In this document: positions 25,621 to 33,320 of the stretch, piece after piece
Position numbering within the stretch: position 1 is the stretch's first letter
Layout of the letters: each line of letters starts with the position of its first letter
Source: Sphingomonas sanguinis
GTDB lineage: Bacteria > Pseudomonadota > Alphaproteobacteria > Sphingomonadales > Sphingomonadaceae
Direction of reading: 5' to 3'
Assembly (NCBI RefSeq): GCF_019297835.1
Contig: NZ_CP079203.1
Location: 1,151,001-1,215,000, forward strand
DNA length: 64,000 nt
Notes under the pieces: generated by a model
What the model saw: only the letters and a program-made list of their open reading frames with translations
Databases searched by the model: none
What the model was told of the DNA's origin: nothing
Made by a program: the position numbers and the translations under genes

Positions 25621-26364
25621 ATGGTCGAACTTCTCGCCCGCCTGCGCTCCAGATGGCGCCTTATGCTTGGCGGTGCGCTGGTGCTGCTTGCTGCAATTGC
25701 CGCTATCGTTCTCTATTCGGGCAGTTATTTCGACAAGGATCCGTTCACCCGCTTTTCGGCGCAGGGCAGGGTCCAGCCGATCCTCGTGCTGTCGCTGTCG
25801 GGCGACATGGGCCTGCGCTACGGTATGGGCGGGGTGATCGCGCGCGCGCTGAGCGCCGACGGGATCGAGGTGATGGGCGTCAACTCGCCGGTGCTGTTCC
25901 GCAAGCGCCGCACCGCCGCGCAGGTGAATGCGGTGATCGCCGACCTGATCCGCCGCGCCGAGGCGGAACGCGGCGACCGCAAGCTCGTGCTGCTCGGCCA
26001 GTCCTATGGCTCGGACATGCTTCAGACGGGGCTGGCGCACCTGCCCGCCGATCTACGCGCGGCCATTTCGGCGGTCGTGCTGGTGGTTCCGGGCGAGACG
26101 GCCTTTTTCCGCTCCGATCCCTCGGGGCTGGCTTATATGGGCAAGCCCGACAGCGTCGCGATCACGACCGCGCGGCAGATCGACTGGGTGCCGATAACCT
26201 GCATCTACGGCGTGCGCGAACCGGACAGCCTGTGTCCGCTGTTGAAGCAGCCCAATGTCCGCGTCGTCGCCCTGCCCGGCGGCCATTATCTGGACCATGA
26301 CGACGCCGCGCTGGTCGCGCATGTTGAGGCCGCGGTGCGCCGCGCCCCCTCCCCCGCCACATGA
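25621..26364 (+). CDS. VirJ/AcvB-type serine hydrolase, putative lysyl-PG hydrolase
   Basis: A 247-residue protein with an N-terminal anchor (RLMLGGALVLLAAIAAIVLY) and a periplasmic alpha/beta-hydrolase domain of the VirJ family. LLGQSYGSDML places the nucleophile at S128 and LPGGHYLDHD the His at 222. Agrobacterium AcvB, of the same family, hydrolyses lysyl-PG made by LpiA, and lpiA-acvB are neighbours there. Here mprF is 6.5 kb away on the other strand. Only the VirJ-like part is present, not the extra N-terminal domain of AcvB. Start chosen at ATG 25621 after AGGA. Confidence 0.82.
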   Translation: MVELLARLRSRWRLMLGGALVLLAAIAAIVLYSGSYFDKDPFTRFSAQGRVQPILVLSLSGDMGLRYGMGGVIARALSADGIEVMGVNSPVLFRKRRTAAQVNAVIADLIRRAEAERGDRKLVLLGQSYGSDMLQTGLAHLPADLRAAISAVVLVVPGETAFFRSDPSGLAYMGKPDSVAITTARQIDWVPITCIYGVREPDSLCPLLKQPNVRVVALPGGHYLDHDDAALVAHVEAAVRRAPSPAT

Positions 26365-26385
26365 CGGCGGAGGGGTTCGTGGCGA

Positions 26386-28056
26386 TCAGGCGGTGATCGC
26401 CTCGATCGGCGTATCGCTGCCCTTGCGCGTCCGCCACACGGCGGCACAGTCCACCGCATAGGGTTTGGCCAGCACCGTCGACACCGTCATGTAGCGCGCG
26501 GTGGCGGTATCGCGGGTCAGCGTCAGGTACAGATAGCCCTTGTCGTCCTGATCGCAGAAACGGACGACCTTCGGATTGGCCGCCGCGATCTCGCGTCCGA
26601 TGCCGGGCATCAGGTCGCCCCAGGACGGGCTGGTGACGGACGTGCCCGCGAACTCCGCCGCGACCAGCTTGCCGTTGGCGTCATACAGGTCGTTGGCCCA
26701 GGCGGCATGGCTGTCGCCCGAGACGACGACCGGCCGCGATCCTGCGCGCTGGAACGCGGCATAGAGCCGTTCGCGCGCCGCCGGATACCCGTCCCAGCTG
26801 TCGAAATTCAGCGGCAGGCCCGCGCGATACGAAGCCTGCGCCTCGCCCAGTTGCAGTCGCTCGCCTTCGGAAAGGCGGGCGGTCAGCTTCGCATAGCCCT
26901 CTGGCCCCATCTGCTTTTCTAGGTCGGGGCCGTCGATCCGCGCCATCACCACCTGATTGCCGATGACCTGCCACGGCGTCCCCGCCTTGACCGAGGCGCT
27001 TAGCGTCCGCTCGATCCAGCCGAGCTGCCCCGCCCCCAGCAATTCGCGGTCAGGCCGCGCCCGCTCGGCCATCATCGCGGCATATTCACCGGGTTCGGGC
27101 GCCTCACCCCTGGCGCGCACCTGCTTCGAACGGGCGAGCAGCCGCGTTTCCAGCATCACCAGCGTCGCGAGATCGCCGAAATCGAAGCTGCGGTTGATCG
27201 CCTCCCATGGCTGGCCGGGCCGGGGATCGCGAATCGGCATCCATTCGAAATAGGCCTGCATCGCCGCCGCCTTGCGCTTGCCCCAGTCGCCCTCGGTCGC
27301 GGGCTGGTGATTCTCCGCGCCGCCGATCCAGTCGTCATTGGCGACCTCATGATCGTCCCACACGCAGATGAAGGCGGCGCGGGCATGGGCGGCCTGCATG
27401 TCGGGATCGCGCTTCACCTGGGCATGGCGCTGGCGATAATCGGCGAGCGTCACGATTTCGTGCGCAGGCTCGGGCAGGCGGTTCAGCTGATGGCCGGTCT
27501 TCGTACCATAACCGTCCGCGCCATATTCATAGATATAGTCGCCCAGATGGACCACCGCGTCGAGCCGCTCGGTCTTCGCAATCGCGTCATAGGCGTTGAA
27601 CAGGCCGCCCGGATAAAGCTGGCACGACACCACCGCCAGCGCCAGTTCCTCGAGCCGCCCGCGCGGCAGGGTGCGGAAGCGGCCCTCGGGCGAGCGCTGG
27701 CCGCCCGCCGTCTCGAACCAGTAGCGATAGTCGCGGCCCGGTTGCAGGCCCGCCACCTCGACCTTGGCGGTAAAGTCGCGGGCGCCGCGCGCCGTGACCC
27801 GGCCGGTGTGCAGCCCGACCGCATCGCCGCCGCCGATCGGCGCGACATGCCAGGTCAGGGCGATATCGCCGCCCTGCCCCTCGGGCGGTGTCGCGCGGGT
27901 CCACAGGATCGCGCCGACCGGCGACGGATCGCCACTGGCGACCCCATGGTCGAAGCGAACCGCCGGAGCCGCCGCCTGCGCCAGCGTCGTCGGCAGGGCC
28001 AGGCTCGCCCCGCTCCCCATCAGCGCGATCGCGCGGCGTCGGTTCATCATCGTCAT
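26386..28056 (-). CDS. phoD: PhoD-family alkaline phosphatase
   Basis: A 556-residue Tat-exported phosphodiesterase/phosphatase starting at ATG 28056 (AAAGGA upstream); the open frame continues upstream without a credible start. Leader RRRAIALMGSGASLALP. Metal-site motifs: VSCQLYPGGLFNAY, HLGDYIYEYGADG, WDDHEVANDDW and SGDSHAAW. Known members use Ca/Fe and release phosphate from phosphoesters in the periplasm. It is divergent from a TonB receptor; a possible Pho box lies 61 bp upstream. Confidence 0.92.
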   Translation of the reverse strand: MTMMNRRRAIALMGSGASLALPTTLAQAAAPAVRFDHGVASGDPSPVGAILWTRATPPEGQGGDIALTWHVAPIGGGDAVGLHTGRVTARGARDFTAKVEVAGLQPGRDYRYWFETAGGQRSPEGRFRTLPRGRLEELALAVVSCQLYPGGLFNAYDAIAKTERLDAVVHLGDYIYEYGADGYGTKTGHQLNRLPEPAHEIVTLADYRQRHAQVKRDPDMQAAHARAAFICVWDDHEVANDDWIGGAENHQPATEGDWGKRKAAAMQAYFEWMPIRDPRPGQPWEAINRSFDFGDLATLVMLETRLLARSKQVRARGEAPEPGEYAAMMAERARPDRELLGAGQLGWIERTLSASVKAGTPWQVIGNQVVMARIDGPDLEKQMGPEGYAKLTARLSEGERLQLGEAQASYRAGLPLNFDSWDGYPAARERLYAAFQRAGSRPVVVSGDSHAAWANDLYDANGKLVAAEFAGTSVTSPSWGDLMPGIGREIAAANPKVVRFCDQDDKGYLYLTLTRDTATARYMTVSTVLAKPYAVDCAAVWRTRKGSDTPIEAITA

Positions 28057-28117
28057 CGTGTCGGTCCTTTCGGCCCGGACGGCTAGGCCCGCCACGCGAC
28101 AGCGCGATGGCGGAGCC

Positions 28118-28135
28118 GTGACGGTTTGGCGACAG
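28118..28135 (-). promoter_or_regulatory. Possible Pho box upstream of phoD
   Basis: On the minus strand CTGTCGC-CAAA-CCGTCAC has the 7-4-7 layout of the PhoB site (CTGTCAT repeated), with three mismatches in fourteen. It is oriented toward phoD and also lies in the receptor's upstream region. Confidence 0.4.
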
Positions 28136-28228
28136 CCCCCATTGTCATCGAAATGCAACATGGTGGACACCGACTGGTAATCCCCTATCCGTAAGGGACG
28201 CCGCAAACGGGGTAATATCGGGGGCATC

Positions 28229-30652
28229 ATGAATTCGACGATCGGCCGCGCCACCATGGCCGTGCTGCTGGCTGGCCTGTCGCAGGCCGCGTTCATCCAG
28301 TCGGCGGCGGCGCAGGCGATGATCCAGCCGCAGGACGATGCGGCGGAAAATGCCGATGTCATCGTGACCGCCCAGAAGCGCGAGCAGAGGATCACCGACG
28401 TACCCGTCACCGTCACCGCCGTTACCGGCGCGCGCATGGCCGATCTGGGCGTCAACTCGCTGTCCGAGGTCGCGCAATATATCCCCGGCCTTCAGATCCA
28501 GGAGCAGAGCCCGAACAGCCCCGGCTTCGTGATCCGAGGCATCACGTCGGACTCCGGCTCGGCCCAGCAGGGCGCGCGCGTCACTGTTTATTACAATGGC
28601 GTCGACATCAGCCGGAAGCAGGGCGCTTATCAGGACCTGTACGATATCGAGCGGATCGAGGTGGTGAAGGGGCCGCAGGCGACGCTGTTCGGCACCGCCG
28701 CCGCGGTCGGCGCGATCAACATCGTCTCCGCCAAGCCCCGCGCCGGGACCGAGGGCGGCATCCTGGCCTCCTACGGCAATTTCGACCGGACGCAGGTGTC
28801 GGGTTATCTGAACGCGGGCAACGACACGCTCGCCGGGCGGATCGCCTTCGCGTATAAATATCGCGACGGCTATGTCCGCAACATCGCGGGCGATCCGAAC
28901 GTCCCCAATCAGAATCAAGGCCGCGTCGATCAGGACGATCTGAACGGTCAGGACCAGCGCGGGGTTCGCGGGTCGCTGCGCTGGACGCCCAATTCGTCCC
29001 TCACCGCCGATCTGGTCCTCACCTATGACGGACAGCGCAATCCGGGCACCGCATTCAAGAGCCGCGTCTTCGCCCCCACCGGCGGCCAGACCGGCGACTA
29101 TGGCTATGCCGAGCTGTCCGGCTCGCCCTTCTCGGCCGAGGTGCTGGGCAAGCGCAAGCTGGGGCTGACCCGCAACGTCTATGACGCGAACCTGACGGTC
29201 GCGGTCGATGTCGCGCCGGGCATCACCTTCACCACGGTCAATGGCTATCGCCGGTTCGACGCGCTGGAAATCTTCGACGCGGATGGCGGCCCCGCCTGGT
29301 ATCTGGAGTTCGCCGAGGATGCCAAGGGCGAGCAGTGGAGCCATGAAGGCCGCTTCTCCTTCGACGGCGCGCATTATCGCGCGTCCTTCGGCTGGAACGC
29401 CTTCTTCGAGAACGGGCAGCAGCGTGTGCCCTTCTCGACCGAGGAAGGGACCTATCTGGCCTGCTCGGTGGCCCGCGACTTCGCGCCGATCCGCCAGCTG
29501 CTGAATTCGGCGGGCGTGCCGACCGGCACGGCCTGCGTCGCGCCCAACGGCACCATACCGGGCGCGAGGGCCACCGCCATCCTGTCGCGCGGTACGGCGA
29601 CCGTCGTCCCCTACAGCGCCAGTTTCGCCAATTACGGCAATACCGACACCTATTCGGTCTTTGCCGACGCCACCTGGATCCCGGTAACCGCGCTGGAGCT
29701 GACGGCGGGCGCCCGCATCCTGATCGAGGATCGCCAGTCGGGCTATAGCTCTGTCATGCCCGACAGCCGGTTACTGGCGGGTGCGGGTATCTTCACCAGC
29801 CTGCTCGCCGCCGCCAATACCAAGGGGCAGGAATTCACCGCAGAGCGCAGCTATGCCGCGATCCTGCCGCGCTTCAATGCGCTCTATCGGCTGAGCGACG
29901 ACGTGAACGTCTATGCGACGATCAGCAAGGGCCGCCGCTCGCCGGTGGTGCAGCTCGACGCGCAGCGCATCGTCCCGCTGAGCGTCGCCAATTCGGGCGC
30001 GATCCCGCGGCTTCAGATCATTCCGGCCGAAAATGTCTGGAATTACGAGGGCGGTATCAAGGGGCGGGTCGGTCCCTTTTCGGGTGCGGCTTCCGTCTTC
30101 TATCAGCGTTACAAGGGCTTTCAGGTCACGGTGTTCGAGAACGGCCTGACCGTGACGCGCAGTGCCGGGTCGGCCAACAATCTGGGCGTCGAGCTGGAGG
30201 GTAATGTCGCGCTCCATCGCTGGCTCAGCCTGTTCGGCACCTTCGCCTATATCGATGGCGGGATCGGCAATGCCCCTTCGAACGGCGTGTTCGCGGGCAA
30301 CCGCTTCCGCCTGCAACCCGACACCTCGGCATCCGGCGGCGCCAATGTCCGTATTCCGATCGGTTCGTCGGCGACCTTCTATGCGACCCCGAGTGCCACC
30401 TATCGCTCGAAAGTGTATTTCGAGCTGCCCAATAGCGAAGCCATCTCGCAAGGCGGTTATACGCTGGTCAATCTGCGCGCGGGCGTCGAGTTCGGCGATC
30501 ACGGCCGTTTCCATGTCGGTGCCTTCGCGCGCAACCTGACCAACAAGCGCTATCTGATCGACGCGGGCAATACCGGCGGCACGTTCGACGCCCCGACCTA
30601 TATAGCGGGCGAGCCGCGCTTCTACGGCGTGGAGCTGGGCGCGCGTTTCTGA
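28229..30652 (+). CDS. TonB-dependent receptor, 807 residues
   Basis: Outer-membrane receptor with signal peptide at 1-29 (FIQSAAAQA), TonB box DVIVTAQKREQ and a plug domain to about 160 (DVPVTVTAVTGARM, VYYNGVDISRKQGAYQDLYD, IERIEVVKGPQATLFGTAAAVGAIN), then a barrel ending ELGARF. It belongs to the large sphingomonad receptor group with the IEVVKGPQ motif. Divergent pairing with phoD suggests a role under phosphate limitation, perhaps uptake of a phosphorylated compound; this is inference. Confidence 0.9.
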   Translation: MNSTIGRATMAVLLAGLSQAAFIQSAAAQAMIQPQDDAAENADVIVTAQKREQRITDVPVTVTAVTGARMADLGVNSLSEVAQYIPGLQIQEQSPNSPGFVIRGITSDSGSAQQGARVTVYYNGVDISRKQGAYQDLYDIERIEVVKGPQATLFGTAAAVGAINIVSAKPRAGTEGGILASYGNFDRTQVSGYLNAGNDTLAGRIAFAYKYRDGYVRNIAGDPNVPNQNQGRVDQDDLNGQDQRGVRGSLRWTPNSSLTADLVLTYDGQRNPGTAFKSRVFAPTGGQTGDYGYAELSGSPFSAEVLGKRKLGLTRNVYDANLTVAVDVAPGITFTTVNGYRRFDALEIFDADGGPAWYLEFAEDAKGEQWSHEGRFSFDGAHYRASFGWNAFFENGQQRVPFSTEEGTYLACSVARDFAPIRQLLNSAGVPTGTACVAPNGTIPGARATAILSRGTATVVPYSASFANYGNTDTYSVFADATWIPVTALELTAGARILIEDRQSGYSSVMPDSRLLAGAGIFTSLLAAANTKGQEFTAERSYAAILPRFNALYRLSDDVNVYATISKGRRSPVVQLDAQRIVPLSVANSGAIPRLQIIPAENVWNYEGGIKGRVGPFSGAASVFYQRYKGFQVTVFENGLTVTRSAGSANNLGVELEGNVALHRWLSLFGTFAYIDGGIGNAPSNGVFAGNRFRLQPDTSASGGANVRIPIGSSATFYATPSATYRSKVYFELPNSEAISQGGYTLVNLRAGVEFGDHGRFHVGAFARNLTNKRYLIDAGNTGGTFDAPTYIAGEPRFYGVELGARF

Positions 30653-30723
30653 TCCCGAACGCCTTGGTTATCGGCACTTAACCGCTTCCTAACCCCGGCC
30701 CGCTACAGGCGGTGCATGGGGCC

Positions 30724-31662
30724 ATGGGTTGGGAAGCGGATGTCGTGCTGCGCTGGTTGATGTTGATGGCGAGCCTGGCGATCGCCACCTCCTGCACCCC
30801 CGCCCTTCACGCACCGGCACATCTGACGCTGGATGTGCCGCCGCCAACCGCGCGGACGCTGCTGCGCCAGCTCGCGCTGGACGTGCCCGACACCGACCTG
30901 CCCGAGGCGATCAGCGGCAATACCCCCATCGAAATGGCCGCCGCCCCCGCCTTCAGCGGCATTGCCCGCACCGCGACCGACGCCGCACGCGCCGCCGAGT
31001 GCCTGACCGCCGCCATCTATTACGAGGCCCGCTCCGAGCCGGTCGAGGGCCAGCGTGCCGTCGCCCAGGTGGTGCTCAACCGCGTCCGCGACCGCGCTTT
31101 CCCCAAGAGCATCTGCGGCGTCGTTTATCAGGGATCGGGACGCTCGACCGGCTGCCAGTTCAGCTTCACCTGCGACGGATCGATGCTGCAACCCCGCGAC
31201 CCCACCGCCTGGAACCGCGCCGCCGCCGTCGCGCAAGCCGCGCTGGCCGGGTTTGTCTATGCACCGGTCGGGGCGGCGACCTTCTACCATGCCAATTACG
31301 TGCTGCCCTGGTGGGCTTCCAGCCTCAGCCGGATCGGCTCGGTGGGCACGCATATCTTCTATCGCTGGCGCGGGGCGCTGGAGCGCGACCTGTCTTTCCG
31401 CCAGGATTATGCGGGGGTGGAGCCGAACATTCCCGTCCCCGCCCCCGTCCTGACTCCCCCCGCCGCGCCGATGGCCGAGGCGATGCACGGCGTCATCATA
31501 CATCGCGGCGAGCAGCGGGCGGACGCGACGGGGGTGGGGCCCGATGCGAAGCCGACACCCGTGTCGACGGCGGGTGTGCGTATCCACCGCAACGGCTTTG
31601 CCCATGGCGGCGGAGATGCCCCCTCGGGCGTGATCGTCGGTGAGGAAAGCGATCCGGGCTGA
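30724..31662 (+). CDS. SleB-family cell-wall hydrolase
   Basis: About 312 residues from ATG 30724 (GTG at 30712 also possible). A hydrophobic leader (WLMLMASLAIATSCTPA) could be a signal or a weak lipobox. The SleB/hydrolase_2 domain at about 100-215 carries AAIYYEARSEPVEGQRAVAQVVLNRV, with the catalytic Glu in YEAR, then FPKSICGVVYQG and CQFSFTCDG. Members are lytic transglycosylase-like peptidoglycan hydrolases. The C-terminal 100 residues are Pro/Ala/Gly-rich and probably disordered. Confidence 0.88.
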   Translation: MGWEADVVLRWLMLMASLAIATSCTPALHAPAHLTLDVPPPTARTLLRQLALDVPDTDLPEAISGNTPIEMAAAPAFSGIARTATDAARAAECLTAAIYYEARSEPVEGQRAVAQVVLNRVRDRAFPKSICGVVYQGSGRSTGCQFSFTCDGSMLQPRDPTAWNRAAAVAQAALAGFVYAPVGAATFYHANYVLPWWASSLSRIGSVGTHIFYRWRGALERDLSFRQDYAGVEPNIPVPAPVLTPPAAPMAEAMHGVIIHRGEQRADATGVGPDAKPTPVSTAGVRIHRNGFAHGGGDAPSGVIVGEESDPG

Positions 31663-31688
31663 TCGGGTCCGTTAGAACCTCACACACC

Positions 31689-31785
31689 ATCCCGGCGAAA
31701 GCCGGGATCCAGTTGGGTCAACGGCAGTAAGTCTTGCTGGACCAGCTCGTAACTGGACCCCGGCCTTTGCCGAGGTGGCGGGGGA
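31689..31785. repeat. ATCCCGGC..GCCGGGAT palindromic element
   Basis: ATCCCGGCGAAAGCCGGGAT hairpin followed by CCAG...CTGG and CCCCGGCCTTTGCCGAGG. It lies between the convergent SleB and HAD genes and probably acts as their terminator. Confidence 0.7.
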
Positions 31786-31820
31786 AGGAAGAAGAGGCCA
31801 CCCTTCCCGCTCGAAAGCGA

Positions 31821-32516
31821 TCACCCGATCGCGTCGATCCATTCGGGCAAGTCGCCCAGCCGCTCCAGCTGGCGGAAGCGCGGGTGATCGACCGGCGTTT
31901 CGCCCGCCTCATGGCTCCACGCCAGCGGCTGCGGGATATAGGCGGCCCAAGCCCCTGCCTTCAGCGCGGGCAGTATGTCCGAGCGCATCGAATCCCCCGC
32001 CATCACCGCCGCCTCGGGGGCGACGCCGTGGCGCTCGAAGATGCGGGCGAAGGTATCGGGCGTCTTGTCGCTGACGATCGCCACGTCATCGAAATGCGAC
32101 CCCAGCCCCGACGCGGCCAGCTTCGCCTCCTGGTGCAGCAGGTCGCCCTTCGTCACGAGCACCAGCCTGCCCCGCTCGCGCAAAGCCTCGATCGTGTCGG
32201 CGATGCCGTCGAGCAGCTCGACCGGATGCGCCAGCAGCTGCCGCCCCGCCTCCAGCACCCGCGCGATCAGGTCGGTGGGCAGGGTCGGCCCCGCCAATTC
32301 CACCGCCGTCTCGATCATCGACAGGGTGAAGCCCTTGGCGCCGTAGCCGTATAGCCGCAGGTTGCGCGCCTCGCACGCCTCCAAAGTGGCCCGCGCCACC
32401 CGCGCCTCGGCAAAGGGGGCGAGCAAGCCGACCAGGGCTTCCTCGGTCGCCGCGAAATGGCGCATATTGTGCCAGAGCGTGTCATCCGCATCGAGGCAGA
32501 TCAGCGCGATGGTCAT
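31821..32516 (-). CDS. HAD-family hydrolase
   Basis: About 231 residues from ATG 32516 (GGGAGA upstream). Motif I LDADDTLWHN holds both catalytic Asp, motif II is LVTKGD, and motif IV is VMAGDSMRSD. The cap is of the helical C1 type, like YjjG-type nucleotidases and phosphoglycolate phosphatases. A cytosolic small-molecule phosphatase; substrate unknown. It follows the exported-protein gene by 32 bp on the same strand. Confidence 0.88.
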   Translation of the reverse strand: MTIALICLDADDTLWHNMRHFAATEEALVGLLAPFAEARVARATLEACEARNLRLYGYGAKGFTLSMIETAVELAGPTLPTDLIARVLEAGRQLLAHPVELLDGIADTIEALRERGRLVLVTKGDLLHQEAKLAASGLGSHFDDVAIVSDKTPDTFARIFERHGVAPEAAVMAGDSMRSDILPALKAGAWAAYIPQPLAWSHEAGETPVDHPRFRQLERLGDLPEWIDAIG

Positions 32517-32548
32517 GCAGTGTCTCCCATTTGGCGGCGGCGTTTCCA

Positions 32549-33259
32549 TCACAGCTCGCGGATGAGGCGCAAGCCCAAACGTGGCCGAAACCGCTCCGCT
32601 CGCGCCTTTTCGGCGCCGACACCGCCCTGCACTCCCAGCTTGCCGAAGCTACGGTGGACCTGGGGCATCAGTAGCCAATAGGCGCCCTGCCCATTCTGCC
32701 GGTTCAGCTCCAGGCCCAGCACCGTGTCGGGGTTCACGTCGTAAAAGGTCGAATGGTTGATGATCGTCCCCGTCTCGTTGCCCTCGCGCAAGGTAACGTC
32801 GCCGACGCCGAGCATCGTCATCGTGCTCCACCGCTCGCCGAAACGGTTGCCGAGCAGCCATAACAGGGTGGAGGTCCAGCCGCCCTCCTCCCGGTCGTGC
32901 AGGCCCAGATACTGGACGCCGTGCACGCTGCGCCCGCCCCGGAAGGTGCCCAGCCGCTTCTGAAGGCCCATCTTGTACTGGACGACGCGGGCATTGATGA
33001 GCGGCAGTTCCAGCTCGACGGCAAAACCGCCCGCCACCGCGATCTCGACCTCGGGTGCCCATTCCAGCTCACCGCGCGGGCCGGTCAGGTCGCGCTGCGC
33101 CAGTGTGTTGACCTCGATCTCCCCCGCCTTGGCGGTCAGCGGCCGGATCATGTCGAAGACCATCGGCTCCGGGATGTCGGGGCCGGACTGGGCGGCGGCC
33201 GGAGCACCGAAGAGCAGAAGCCCCAAGGTGGAAAAGGCCAGTCGGCTGGTCATGAACAT
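32549..33259 (-). CDS. Exported beta-rich protein of unknown function
   Basis: A 236-residue protein from ATG 33259 (GGGAG seven bases upstream). Signal peptide to AAAQ near residue 24. The rest has alternating strands such as VEIAVAGGFAVELELPLI, TLLWLLGNRFGE and TVLGLELNRQNG, ending LGLRLIREL, which looks like a small outer-membrane barrel. No family recognised with confidence. First gene of a likely two-gene unit with the HAD hydrolase. Confidence 0.65.
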   Translation of the reverse strand: MFMTSRLAFSTLGLLLFGAPAAAQSGPDIPEPMVFDMIRPLTAKAGEIEVNTLAQRDLTGPRGELEWAPEVEIAVAGGFAVELELPLINARVVQYKMGLQKRLGTFRGGRSVHGVQYLGLHDREEGGWTSTLLWLLGNRFGERWSTMTMLGVGDVTLREGNETGTIINHSTFYDVNPDTVLGLELNRQNGQGAYWLLMPQVHRSFGKLGVQGGVGAEKARAERFRPRLGLRLIREL

Positions 33260-33320
33260 CGTGAAACTCCCAGGCATTGCGCAGTACCGCGGTGCCGGAG
33301 AGCCATCGCCGCCGGGCGTG

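Noticed and set aside
28141..28163. TTGTCAT near phoD as an extra regulator box
   Set aside because: Only one half site; no second arm at N6.
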